Part shown: piece by piece, positions 15,225 to 22,555 of the stretch
Numbering within the stretch: the first letter of the stretch is position 1
Layout of the letters: every line of letters starts with the position of its first letter
Source of the DNA: Sporomusaceae bacterium
GTDB taxonomy: Bacteria > Bacillota_C > Negativicutes > Sporomusales_B > UBA7701
Length of the DNA: 24,902 nucleotides
Reading direction: 5' to 3'
Assembly (NCBI GenBank): GCA_022839045.1
Contig: JALHDI010000017.1
Coordinates: forward strand, 42,815-67,716
Program-made: the position numbers and the translations under genes
The notes under the pieces: generated by a model
What the model saw: the letters and a program-made list of their open reading frames with translations, nothing else
Told to the model about the DNA's origin: nothing
Databases searched by the model: none

Positions 15225-15522
15225 TAACGCCCGCCACGTCAGCATTGTCTTCTGCGGCGGCTGCAACCCCCGCATCGACCGTGGTCGCCTGGCCGGCGAA
15301 CTGGCGCGGCGTCTCGCCGACCGCGGCTGCCTCATCAGCTACAACCGCCGCGACGCCGACCTCCTCATCTACCTCAGCGGCTGCACCGCCGACTGCGCCC
15401 GCCACGACGGCCCGACAGGCATCGCCGTCGCCGCCGCCGCCGTCGACGCCGTAAGCGTCCCCGAAGCGGACATAGCGGATGCAGTCCTCAAAAAGGCGGA
15501 ACGGTACCTGAATCTGAAGTGA
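15217..15522 (+). CDS. Small cysteine-rich protein with CGGCNP motif, unknown function
   Basis: 101 residues; the ATG at 15217 lies inside the end of the NifU-like gene (8-bp overlap) and has GGGAGGG upstream. Cysteines are C13 and C16 in VFCGGCNPRIDR, C38, and C56 and C60 in LSGCTADCA. CxxC plus CxxxC suggests a metal or Fe-S site, or a redox pair. A Rossmann-like alternation of short hydrophobic strands and helices is visible, and there is no signal peptide. I do not recognise an established family. Its position, last in an abfD-NifU operon and translationally coupled, suggests help with cluster insertion, reactivation or electron delivery for AbfD (inference). Confidence 0.8.
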   Translation: MADNARHVSIVFCGGCNPRIDRGRLAGELARRLADRGCLISYNRRDADLLIYLSGCTADCARHDGPTGIAVAAAAVDAVSVPEADIADAVLKKAERYLNLK

Positions 15523-15529
15523 TGAAATA

Positions 15530-15560
15530 AACCCCCCGGCCATTTTGGCCGGGGGGTTAT
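15530..15560. terminator. Bidirectional terminator between the abfD operon and the chemoreceptor gene
   Basis: AACCCCCCGGCC (15530-15541) pairs perfectly with GGCCGGGGGGTT (15547-15558), with loop ATTTT. A-rich sequence on the left serves the minus strand; TTATT follows on the right. Confidence 0.9.
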
Positions 15561-15565
15561 TCGTA

Positions 15566-17590
15566 CTATAGCCTGAACTGCGCCACCGCGCTCTGCAAGT
15601 CCTCGGCCAGCTTGGCCAGCGCCTGGCTGGAGGAAGCGATCTCCTCCATCGAAGCAAGTTGCTCCTCGGCCGCCGCCGAAACGCCCTGCGCCTCGCCGGC
15701 GGATGATTTGCTGAGCGCGTCGATCATGCCCACCGAGGACACGATCTGCCGGCTGCCGCCCGCCATCTGCTGGACGGCTGCCGAAATCTCCCGCATCCGG
15801 TCGGCCCCCTGCGACACCAACTCCACGATCTCGCGGAAAACCGCGCCGGTCGTGGTCACCACCTCGGCGCCCGTCTTCACCTCGCGCGTGCCGTCGTTCA
15901 TCGCCGCAACCGCCCTGTCGGTGTCGCCCTGGATATCGCCGATCAGCTCGGCGATCTTCTTGGCCGCGTCCTGCGACTGCTCGGCCAGCTTCCTGACCTC
16001 CTCGGCCACCACTGCGAACCCCCGACCCTGTTCGCCGGCGCGCGCCGCCTCGATGGCCGCGTTTAAAGCCAGCAAATTTGTCTGGCCGGCGATGCCCGAA
16101 ATCGTCTCCACGATCTGGCCGATCTCCTTCGACCGTTCGCCCAGCATGGCGACCACTTGCGCCGAAGCATTGACCGTATTCTCGATCTGGGCCATCTGGT
16201 TGACCGCCCTGTCAACCGCCAGCCCGCCGGCCTTAGCCTTATCGGCCGCCTGGGCCGACTGCTCGGCCACCTGGTTGGCGTTGGCCGCCACCTGCTGAAT
16301 CGCGGCCGACATCTGTCCCACCACCGCCGCCGTTTCCTCCGCGGCCGCCAGTTGTTCGGTCGCCCCGCCGGCCACACCGTTGATCGAAGTCGCGATCTGG
16401 TTGGCCGCCTGGGCCGACTGCTCGGCGCTGGCCGTAAGCTCCTCGGCCGAGGCCGCCACATGGTCGGCGTTGGCGTTGATCTGCCTGATCAGGCTGCGCA
16501 GGTTCTGTGCCATCTGCGTGAAGCTTTGCGCCAGCCGGCCGACCTCGTCGTTCGAATTCACGGCCAGCTCCACGTTGGAAATATCGCCGCCGGCGATGCG
16601 GGTGGCCGCCGCCTCCAGCACCTGGAGCTGCGCGGTCATCCGGCGCACGAACCAGGCGACGATAACGGCCGAGACTACCAGTATGATTACGATCGTTATC
16701 ACCGACGTCGTCTTCAGCCCGGCGACCACACCGGACACCTCCGCCACCGGCACCGAAATTCCCAGCGACCAGGTCGTCCCCGGCACCGGCGCGTAAGCGT
16801 AATATCGCTCAACTCCGCGCGACGTGACCGTCGCTATCCCTTTCTCTCCCTTGACCATTTTCTCGGCTACCGCCTTCATCCCGGCGTCGGCGTTGGCATC
16901 TGTCAGGGAATTCGCCTTCATGGCCAAATCCTTATTGGGGTGGACGATCAGCAGACCGTCGCTCCGGCACACGAACGCATAGCCCGTCTGGCCGGTCTTA
17001 TGCTCCACAACCATCTTGGCGATATCTTCCATGCCGAGGCTCCCGAACAGCACGCCTGTTACCCTGCCGTCCGCCTTGACCGGCACGGCGACGTTCGCCA
17101 CCAGCCGTCCCGTCGCTCTGGAAACGACCGGGTCGGACACCGCCGTCTCCCCTTTCAGCGCCTGCTGGATATAGGGCCGGGAACTAAGGTCGCCGGTAGC
17201 GCCCGTATTGTTGTAGTGGAACCCGGCGGTATTAACGTACGCCAGCGAATCGAATTTCGGGTATGCTTTCGCCAGCATCGCCAGAACGGGCACGATCGCC
17301 CCGGGATCGCCGCTCTGGATCGCCGGCATGTGCGTGAGCCCCGCAAGCTCCATGCTCACGCCTTTCAACAGTTGGCCGACTTTGTCGGCCTCTTCGGTCG
17401 CCTCCTCCTGCATATCGCGGACGATGTTGGCGGTGAGGATCTGGTGCGCCTGGTCGTAATTCAGTCCGCCCAGCGCCGCGAGGGACACGAGGAAGATCGC
17501 CAGGACCGCGAAGGTGATTTTTGCCTGCAGGCTGCGCACGCTGAACCCGCTCCGGCGGAGACTGCCTTGCTGAGACCGTGGTGTTTGCAC
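15566..17590 (-). CDS. Methyl-accepting chemotaxis protein (dCache-HAMP-MCP signal)
   Basis: 674 residues from a GTG at 17590, with AAAAGGAG eight bases upstream. Membrane segments lie at about 24-43 and 294-316 around an extracytoplasmic dCache_1-type sensor (about 45-290; the ligand-pocket-like NNTGATGDLSSRPYIQQAL at 127-145). HAMP follows (about 317-370), then a long coiled-coil signalling domain to the C terminus. The CheA/CheW-contacting hairpin tip is canonical (QTNLLALNAAIEAARAGEQGRGF, about 503-525). dCache receptors often bind amino acids or organic acids; the ligand cannot be read here. The protein would gather in polar arrays and steer flagellar motion. Its leader is long and structured. 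No CheR pentapeptide is seen at the C terminus. Confidence 0.95.
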   Translation of the reverse strand: MQTPRSQQGSLRRSGFSVRSLQAKITFAVLAIFLVSLAALGGLNYDQAHQILTANIVRDMQEEATEEADKVGQLLKGVSMELAGLTHMPAIQSGDPGAIVPVLAMLAKAYPKFDSLAYVNTAGFHYNNTGATGDLSSRPYIQQALKGETAVSDPVVSRATGRLVANVAVPVKADGRVTGVLFGSLGMEDIAKMVVEHKTGQTGYAFVCRSDGLLIVHPNKDLAMKANSLTDANADAGMKAVAEKMVKGEKGIATVTSRGVERYYAYAPVPGTTWSLGISVPVAEVSGVVAGLKTTSVITIVIILVVSAVIVAWFVRRMTAQLQVLEAAATRIAGGDISNVELAVNSNDEVGRLAQSFTQMAQNLRSLIRQINANADHVAASAEELTASAEQSAQAANQIATSINGVAGGATEQLAAAEETAAVVGQMSAAIQQVAANANQVAEQSAQAADKAKAGGLAVDRAVNQMAQIENTVNASAQVVAMLGERSKEIGQIVETISGIAGQTNLLALNAAIEAARAGEQGRGFAVVAEEVRKLAEQSQDAAKKIAELIGDIQGDTDRAVAAMNDGTREVKTGAEVVTTTGAVFREIVELVSQGADRMREISAAVQQMAGGSRQIVSSVGMIDALSKSSAGEAQGVSAAAEEQLASMEEIASSSQALAKLAEDLQSAVAQFRL

Positions 17591-17608
17591 AAAATCCGCT
17601 CCTTTTGA

Positions 17609-17635
17609 GATAGGTTGTGTATATATACAACTATC
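17609..17635 (-). promoter_or_regulatory. Near-perfect palindrome just upstream of the chemoreceptor ribosome site
   Basis: GATAGgTTGT and ACAACTATC flank an alternating TATA core. The 27-bp repeat has one bulged base and one G-T pair. It ends about 10 bp before the AAAAGGAG site on the minus strand, and its ATATATAC core could also serve as a -10. It may be an operator or an RNA hairpin that gates translation. Confidence 0.4.
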
Positions 17636-17666
17636 CCCCGCGTCGCCTTGCTCACCCGGCGGACAC

Positions 17667-17697
17667 TTGGCAGGCCTGCCTGCTCCTTTCTGCTGCC
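17667..17697 (-). other. Structured leader element with GGCAGGCCTGCC palindrome
   Basis: GGCAGGCCTGCC (17669-17680) is a perfect 12-bp palindrome. It competes with a larger stem in which TTGGCAG (17667-17673) pairs with CTGCCAA (about 17692-17698). On the minus strand another stem (GTCcGCC with GGCGAC) follows. This fills much of the 228-bp gap before the chemoreceptor; no known riboswitch consensus was recognised. Confidence 0.4.
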
Positions 17698-17769
17698 AAA
17701 TTTCGACATAAAATGTTTTCTAAATACGGTTGCTGTTTTCCTATGAAAAAACGAAAAAAGGGGTATAAA

Positions 17770-17809
17770 CGAAAATAATACCCCCTCAAACCTATGGCGA
17801 GGGGGTATT
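17770..17809 (-). terminator. Intrinsic terminator of the glcD-glcF operon
   Basis: Read on the minus strand, AATACCCCCTC (17809-17799) pairs with GAGGGGGTATT (17787-17777) around an 11-base loop and is followed by ATTTT. A third related arm, GGGGTAT at 17760-17766 on the plus strand, could pair alternatively with 17779-17785. Confidence 0.88.
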
Positions 17810-17818
17810 GCGTATTTC

Positions 17819-19054
17819 TCAGTATGTTTTTGCCAGCAGCTCCACCGGGTGAACCACCGGCACCTTCATATCATGGCGGGCAATCCCGTGCTCCAGCTGC
17901 ATCTTGCACGCCGGGCAGCCGGCGGCCACGATATCGGGGTTAACCGCCTTGATGTTTTTCATCTTCCTGTCGAGGATGGCCATCGACAGGTCGTAGTTGG
18001 TCATCGCGAACGAGCCGGCGCCGCCGCAACAGCGGTCGGCCTCCGCCATCTCCTTCAGCGTCAGCCCCGGGATGGCCTTGAGGATCGCCCGCGGCTGGCT
18101 GTTGACCTTCTGGCCGCGGTTGAGATGGCAGGAGTCGTGGTAGGTCACGACCGCCTCCACCGACTTATCACCGGGCTTCACGCCCAGCCTGTCGACGAGA
18201 AACTCGCTGATATCCATCACCTTCGCGCCGAAGCCGGCGGCCTCCGGGACCAGCTCCTCGTAATTCCGCAGCATATCGCCGCACGTCCCGCAGTCGGTCA
18301 GGATGTAGTCCGCGCCCGTCGCCGTCAGCAGCCTGACGTTGTTCTTCGCCAGTTCCGTAGCCGTCTCCACGTCGCCGTACGCCAGTTGCGGCGTGCCGCA
18401 GCACTGCACTTCGGGCGGGATGTACACGTCGCAGCCGTGGCGCTCGAGCACGTCGACCACCGCCTTGCCCAGTCCCGTGTTGACCATGTTGGTCATGCAG
18501 CTCAGAAAGTAAGCCACCTTGATTTTGCCGCCCCGCCTGAGCTTCATGTTCTCCAGCTCGGCCCGGAAAGTGCGGGGCGCGAACTTCGGCATGACCGCCT
18601 CCATATTGGCAAGGTCGGCGGACACCGCCTTGATCAGGCCGCAGCCGCGCATCGCCTGCTGCAGGCCGAGATTTTGGTACAGGTAAGATACTTTGGCGGC
18701 CACGCCCTGCAGGCTGTTGCTGGGCAGGAACTGCTTGAGGGCGGCGCTCAGCATGAACGGCAGGCCGTCCTTCTCCTTGATCTCGGCCCGCGCCGCCAGC
18801 ACCAGCTTGTCGGTATGCACCTGCGACGGACAGTTGGCCACGCACGCCTTGCAGTTCAGGCACAGCGACATGATCTTCTTCATCCGCGGCGTCACCTTGA
18901 GGTTGCCGCCCGCCAGCTCGCGGGCCAGACGGACCTTGGCGCGGGCCACGGACGGCTCGCTGCCGAGCACGTTGTAGATCGGGCAGACCACCTGGCAGAG
19001 GCCGCAGCGCAGGCACCTTTCGGACTCTTCCCGCATCTCTTTGAGCGTTTTCAT
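17819..19054 (-). CDS. glcF: GlcF-like (Fe-S) subunit of a 2-hydroxyacid oxidoreductase
   Basis: 411 residues from the ATG at 19054, preferred over a GTG three codons earlier because GAGAAGGG abuts that GTG. Two ferredoxin-type [4Fe-4S] sites (C14, C17, C20, C24 and C65, C68, C71, C75) are followed by two CCG domains (CCG at 218-220 and 342-344, with partner cysteines C186, C255, C258 and C309). This is the electron-transfer partner of a GlcD-type flavoprotein, passing electrons from glycolate or D-lactate to quinone or another acceptor. The ATG lies one base past the glcD stop, which implies translational coupling. No GlcE and no electron-transfer flavoprotein genes are adjacent, so the acceptor is unclear. 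A strong terminator follows. Confidence 0.9.
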   Translation of the reverse strand: MKTLKEMREESERCLRCGLCQVVCPIYNVLGSEPSVARAKVRLARELAGGNLKVTPRMKKIMSLCLNCKACVANCPSQVHTDKLVLAARAEIKEKDGLPFMLSAALKQFLPSNSLQGVAAKVSYLYQNLGLQQAMRGCGLIKAVSADLANMEAVMPKFAPRTFRAELENMKLRRGGKIKVAYFLSCMTNMVNTGLGKAVVDVLERHGCDVYIPPEVQCCGTPQLAYGDVETATELAKNNVRLLTATGADYILTDCGTCGDMLRNYEELVPEAAGFGAKVMDISEFLVDRLGVKPGDKSVEAVVTYHDSCHLNRGQKVNSQPRAILKAIPGLTLKEMAEADRCCGGAGSFAMTNYDLSMAILDRKMKNIKAVNPDIVAAGCPACKMQLEHGIARHDMKVPVVHPVELLAKTY

Positions 19055-19055
19055 G

Positions 19056-20447
19056 TCATTCACCCTTCTCCATGAGGAACATCTTGCCCGGGTTGAGGAT
19101 ATTGTTCGGGTCGACCGCCTTCTTGATGCTCCGCATCAGCGCCAGGCCCTCCTCGCCGAACTGCCAGGGCATATACTTCCGTTTGATGAGGCCGATGCCG
19201 TGCTCGCCGCTCAGCGTCCCGCCCAGAGCCAGCGCGGCCTCGAACATCTCGTCGATCGCCGCGTTGACCCGTTTCATCTCCTCCTCGTTGCGCTCGTCGG
19301 TCAGGATATTGGGGTGCATGTTGCCGTCGCCGGTATGGCCGAGGATGGGGATGCTCAGATCGTACTTGACGGCGATCTCCTGGATGCGTTTCACGATATC
19401 CGGCACCTTGCTGCGCGGCACGGTGGCGTCCTCGACGAACACCGTCCGCGAATTCGCGCACAGCGCCCCAAACGCCGACCGGCGTCCGGCCCACAGCTGG
19501 GCGGCCTCGGCGGCGTCCTTGGCCACCTTCACCTCGCGCGAACGGCACGCGGCGCAAATCTCCGCCACCTTGGCGATCTGCTGGTCGACATCGTTCTCGC
19601 TGCCATCCACCTCGATGAGAATGGCGCCCTCCACATCCATTGGGAAGCCGACCGGCTTGAACGACTCGATCAGCTCCATGATCTTGTGATCCATCAGTTC
19701 CAGAGTGGTGGGGATGATGCGGTGCTTGATGATACTCGACACGGCCGCGGCGGCGTCGTCGAGGGTGTTGAACATCGCCAGCAGCGTCCGCTTCGCCTCG
19801 GGCATCGGCACCAGCCGCACCGTGATTTCGGTGATGACCCCCAGCGTGCCTTCCGACCCCGTATAGAGCCGCATCAGGTCGTAGCCGCTCACGTTCTTGA
19901 TCGTTTTGCCGCCGACCCGCAAAATGGTGCCGGTCGGGGTGACGACCTCCAGGCCGAGCACATAGTCCTTGGTCACGCCGTATTTCACGCCGCGCGGCCC
20001 GCCGGCGTTCTCGGCCACGTTGCCGCCCATCGTCGACATGAACATGCTCTGCGGGTCGGGCGGGTACATGAGTCCTTCCTTCTCCACCGCCTGATGGAAG
20101 GTGGCGGTGATGACGCCCGGCTGCACGGTCGCCGTCAGGTTGTCCTGGTCGATCTCGAGAATTTTATTCATGCGGTGCAGGGCGAGGACGATGCCGCCAG
20201 CTGTCGGGATGGTACCGCCCGAGAGACAGGTCCCGCCGCCGCGGGGGATGACCGGGATGCGCTCGGCGTTGGCCAGTTTGATGATTTCGCTGATCTCGGC
20301 CGTCGTCAGCGGTGAGACAACGACGTCGGGCAGCGCCGACAGGTGGGTGGAATCGTAAGAATAACAGGTGAGGTCTTCCGGTTCGGTGAAGACGTTCTCC
20401 TTGCCGGCGATGTGCCGGAGCTGCTCGACCACGTTCGATGGAATCAT
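19056..20447 (-). CDS. glcD: GlcD-like FAD-linked oxidase (glycolate / D-lactate dehydrogenase)
   Basis: 463 residues. An FAD_binding_4 domain with PRGGGTCLSGG (68-78) and GGNVAENAGGPRGVKYG (141-157) is followed by the FAD-oxidase C-terminal domain with GHTGDGNMHPN (370-380) and SGEHGIG (413-419), whose histidines lie at the active site in relatives. The enzyme oxidises a 2-hydroxy acid (glycolate, D-lactate or similar) to the 2-oxo acid. GGGAGG precedes the ATG. It is first in a two-gene operon with the GlcF-like subunit. The divergent hemerythrin-hydrogenase operon starts 192 bp away. Family motifs do not separate glycolate from lactate. Homologues in acetogens work with Etf proteins, but none are seen here. 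Confidence 0.92.
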   Translation of the reverse strand: MIPSNVVEQLRHIAGKENVFTEPEDLTCYSYDSTHLSALPDVVVSPLTTAEISEIIKLANAERIPVIPRGGGTCLSGGTIPTAGGIVLALHRMNKILEIDQDNLTATVQPGVITATFHQAVEKEGLMYPPDPQSMFMSTMGGNVAENAGGPRGVKYGVTKDYVLGLEVVTPTGTILRVGGKTIKNVSGYDLMRLYTGSEGTLGVITEITVRLVPMPEAKRTLLAMFNTLDDAAAAVSSIIKHRIIPTTLELMDHKIMELIESFKPVGFPMDVEGAILIEVDGSENDVDQQIAKVAEICAACRSREVKVAKDAAEAAQLWAGRRSAFGALCANSRTVFVEDATVPRSKVPDIVKRIQEIAVKYDLSIPILGHTGDGNMHPNILTDERNEEEMKRVNAAIDEMFEAALALGGTLSGEHGIGLIKRKYMPWQFGEEGLALMRSIKKAVDPNNILNPGKMFLMEKGE

Positions 20448-20591
20448 GTCTATTCCTCCCGTAAGTTATTATGAAATATTGCCTTGACAAAATTTTGCGT
20501 CCCATACAAATTATACTACAGTCCGGCCGGTAAAACCTGCTGTTTTCTTTCGCCGCCGCGTAGATTTGCACCTGCCGGGAAAACTATCGTC

Positions 20592-20608
20592 ACGGGGGTC
20601 GCCCCCGT
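20592..20608 (+). other. Hairpin in the leader of the hemerythrin-hydrogenase operon
   Basis: ACGGGGG (20592-20598) pairs with CCCCCGT (20602-20608) over a three-base loop (TCG), 19 bp before the ribosome site AAGGGAGG. It could affect mRNA stability or translation. The remaining gap 20448-20591 is AT-rich, contains CAAAATTTTG (20488-20497) and must hold both divergent promoters, but none is clear. Confidence 0.4.
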
Positions 20609-20639
20609 ACCGCAACGCTGCAAAAAGGGAGGACTACAT

Positions 20640-21395
20640 ATGATTGAAAACGAGCAGCGCGCCGCGATGATCGTCGACCTCGTCGAGCGCTACAAGAGCG
20701 GTGCCGATCCCGACCAGATCAAGCGCGAAGCCAAGGCGGTCTTCGCCTTCGTCCGCCCGGAGATGGTTGCCCTGGCGGAAAAAGAACTGGACAGACGCAA
20801 CCTCGACCCCGCCGACCTCCACGAACTCCACCGCCTCCACCTCGGCAACCTCCAGCACGAGCTCCTGCAGCTGCTGGCCGCCGTCGAGCCGTGGCACCCG
20901 GTGCGCACCATGATCGAAGAGCACGAAGAAATCCTCGCCACCCTCGAACGCCTGGAGGCCTTGAACACAAGGGCGCAGGCCGCCTCGGCCCTCGAGCCCG
21001 CCATGCTGCGGGAGCTGGCCGACATCGCCGCCAACCTGCTGGCGGCCGAGTACCACCACCGCCGCGAGGAGGAAGTCGTCTTCCCCGAGCTCGCCAAGCG
21101 CGGCATCGGCGCCACCGTCGCGGCCATGGAAGCCGAGCACGAGGAACTGCGCCGGCGCAAGCACGCCCTCCGGGCCCTCGCCGAACGGGGCGCGGCCGGC
21201 GGCTTCGACGCCTTCCGCCGCGAACTCGACGAACTCGCCACCTACATCGTCTACAACCTCGGCGACCACATCCACAAGGAAAACCACATCATGTTTCCCG
21301 CCGCGGTGCGCATGGTCAAGGAAGAGGGGCTCTGGCCGCGCCTCAAGGAGCGCTGCGACGAGATCGGCTACTGCAACTTCAAGCCGCTCCATTAG
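20640..21395 (+). CDS. DUF438 plus hemerythrin (HHE) domain protein
   Basis: 251 residues from the ATG at 20640 (GGGAGG seven bases upstream). A longer open frame to 20484 has no ribosome site. A DUF438-type helical segment (about 8-75) precedes a hemerythrin four-helix bundle (about 82-222). Likely diiron ligands are H86, H95, H140 with E144, H167, H210 or H212, and E214. Hemerythrins bind O2, NO or iron in the cytoplasm. It is the first gene of what looks like the hydrogenase operon, 35 bp before the small subunit, so sensing or scavenging O2/NO for the hydrogenase is a reasonable inference. The PAS domain often found in larger DUF438 proteins is absent. Confidence 0.87.
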   Translation: MIENEQRAAMIVDLVERYKSGADPDQIKREAKAVFAFVRPEMVALAEKELDRRNLDPADLHELHRLHLGNLQHELLQLLAAVEPWHPVRTMIEEHEEILATLERLEALNTRAQAASALEPAMLRELADIAANLLAAEYHHRREEEVVFPELAKRGIGATVAAMEAEHEELRRRKHALRALAERGAAGGFDAFRRELDELATYIVYNLGDHIHKENHIMFPAAVRMVKEEGLWPRLKERCDEIGYCNFKPLH

Positions 21396-21430
21396 CCCAC
21401 GGCGAAAATCCCAGGAAAGGCGGGCCAACC

Positions 21431-22537
21431 ATGCAAATCGGCGAAACGCTGTGGGCGTTGCTCAAGCGGCGGTCCGTCAGCCGCCGCGACTTCCTCAAAA
21501 CCTGCGTCGCCCTCACCGGCCTCCTCGGCCTGCCGCCGGCGGCGTTCCCCGCCGTTGTCGCGGCGGCCGAAAACAACCCCCTGCCGCCGGTCATCTGGCT
21601 GCACGGCCATGAATGCACCGGCTGCGACGAAGCCTTCATCCGCTCCCAGAAGCCGTTGGCGTCCGACATCGTCCTCAACCTCATCTCCCTCGAAGACATG
21701 GAGGTGCTCGGCGCCGCCGCCGGCGAGGCGCTCGAACGTCACCACCACGAGATAATCGCCCAATACCCCGGCAAGTACCTGCTCCTCTTCGAAGGCGCCG
21801 TGCCTACCGCCGACGGCGGCGTAAGCTGCATGGTCGGCGGCAAGCCCATCGCCGCCAAGCTCAAGGCCGCCGCCAAAGACGCCGCCGCCGTCGTCGCCAT
21901 CGGCAGCTGCGCCGCCTGGGGCGGCATCCAGGCCGCCCGCCCCAACCCCACCGGCTCGGTGGCCGTCAGCGACATCGTCGGCGGCAAGCCGTTCATCAAC
22001 GTCCCCGGCTGTCCGCCCATCCCCGAGGTGCTCACCGGCACGATCATGCACTACGTGCTGTTCGGCGTCCCGCCCCTCGACGCCAAGTGGCGGCCGCTGC
22101 AGTTCTTCGGCAACCGCATCCACGACACCTGTTACCGCCGGGCCTTCTTCGACTCCGGCATGTTCGTCGAGAACTTCGACGACAAAGGCGCCAAGGCCGG
22201 CTGGTGCCTCTACAAGGTCGGCTGCCGCGGGCCGGTCGCCTACAACCAGTGCGGCTCGATGCGGTGGTGGAACGGCCTGTCCTACCCCATCCAGGCCGGC
22301 GCCCCCTGCGTCGCCTGCGCGGCCGACAACTTCTGGGACACCGACCCCTTCTACCAGCGCCTGCCCAACGTCAACCTGCCCAACACCATCGCCACCGCCG
22401 ACACCATCGGCCTGGTCGCCGCCGGCGCCACCCTGGCCGGCGTCACCGCCCACGGCCTGCTGTCGGTCGCTCAGCACCGGCGCCACCGGGAGCAGGACCG
22501 CCGCGAAAACAAAGACGGCAACAAAGATGATCGCTAG
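21431..22537 (+). CDS. hyaA: [NiFe]-hydrogenase small subunit, Tat-exported and membrane-anchored
   Basis: 368 residues. The ATG at 21431 has AGGAAAGG upstream. A twin-arginine signal (SRRDFLK, R18-R19) with a hydrophobic stretch to about 46 directs folded export. The proximal cluster has C62, C65, C160 and C194; the distal cluster H231, C234, C259, C265; the medial cluster C274, C293, C296. Positions 64 and 165, which are cysteines in O2-tolerant enzymes such as E. coli Hyd-1, are glycines here, so an ordinary O2-sensitive proximal [4Fe-4S] is predicted. A C-terminal membrane helix (about 323-347) anchors it to the cytochrome b. The tail after it is highly charged. It passes electrons from H2 oxidation toward the membrane. 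The symbol follows layout (hyaABC); hydA, hupS or hoxK would serve equally. Confidence 0.94.
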   Translation: MQIGETLWALLKRRSVSRRDFLKTCVALTGLLGLPPAAFPAVVAAAENNPLPPVIWLHGHECTGCDEAFIRSQKPLASDIVLNLISLEDMEVLGAAAGEALERHHHEIIAQYPGKYLLLFEGAVPTADGGVSCMVGGKPIAAKLKAAAKDAAAVVAIGSCAAWGGIQAARPNPTGSVAVSDIVGGKPFINVPGCPPIPEVLTGTIMHYVLFGVPPLDAKWRPLQFFGNRIHDTCYRRAFFDSGMFVENFDDKGAKAGWCLYKVGCRGPVAYNQCGSMRWWNGLSYPIQAGAPCVACAADNFWDTDPFYQRLPNVNLPNTIATADTIGLVAAGATLAGVTAHGLLSVAQHRRHREQDRRENKDGNKDDR

Positions 22538-22555
22538 AAGATACGGGAGAACACC

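Noticed and set aside
13446..15335. Antisense open frame of 629 codons opposite abfD
   Set aside because: Same shadow effect; the translation is Ala/Val/Gly/Asp-rich without any recognisable motif and it crosses three real plus-strand genes.
17591..17818. A c-di-GMP (GEMM) riboswitch before the chemoreceptor
   Set aside because: Stems are present, but the conserved core bases of that riboswitch were not found on either strand.
20484..20517. TTGACA ... TATACT promoter before the hemerythrin gene
   Set aside because: The spacing is 22 bp, outside the 16-18 bp range, and no other -10 fits the TTGACA well.
20484..20639. A longer N terminus for the hemerythrin protein
   Set aside because: There is no ribosome site before the upstream start, whereas GGGAGG precedes the ATG at 20640, where family similarity begins.
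21431..22537. O2-tolerant (six-cysteine proximal cluster) hydrogenase
   Set aside because: The two extra cysteine positions are Gly64 and Gly165, so only the standard four ligands are present.
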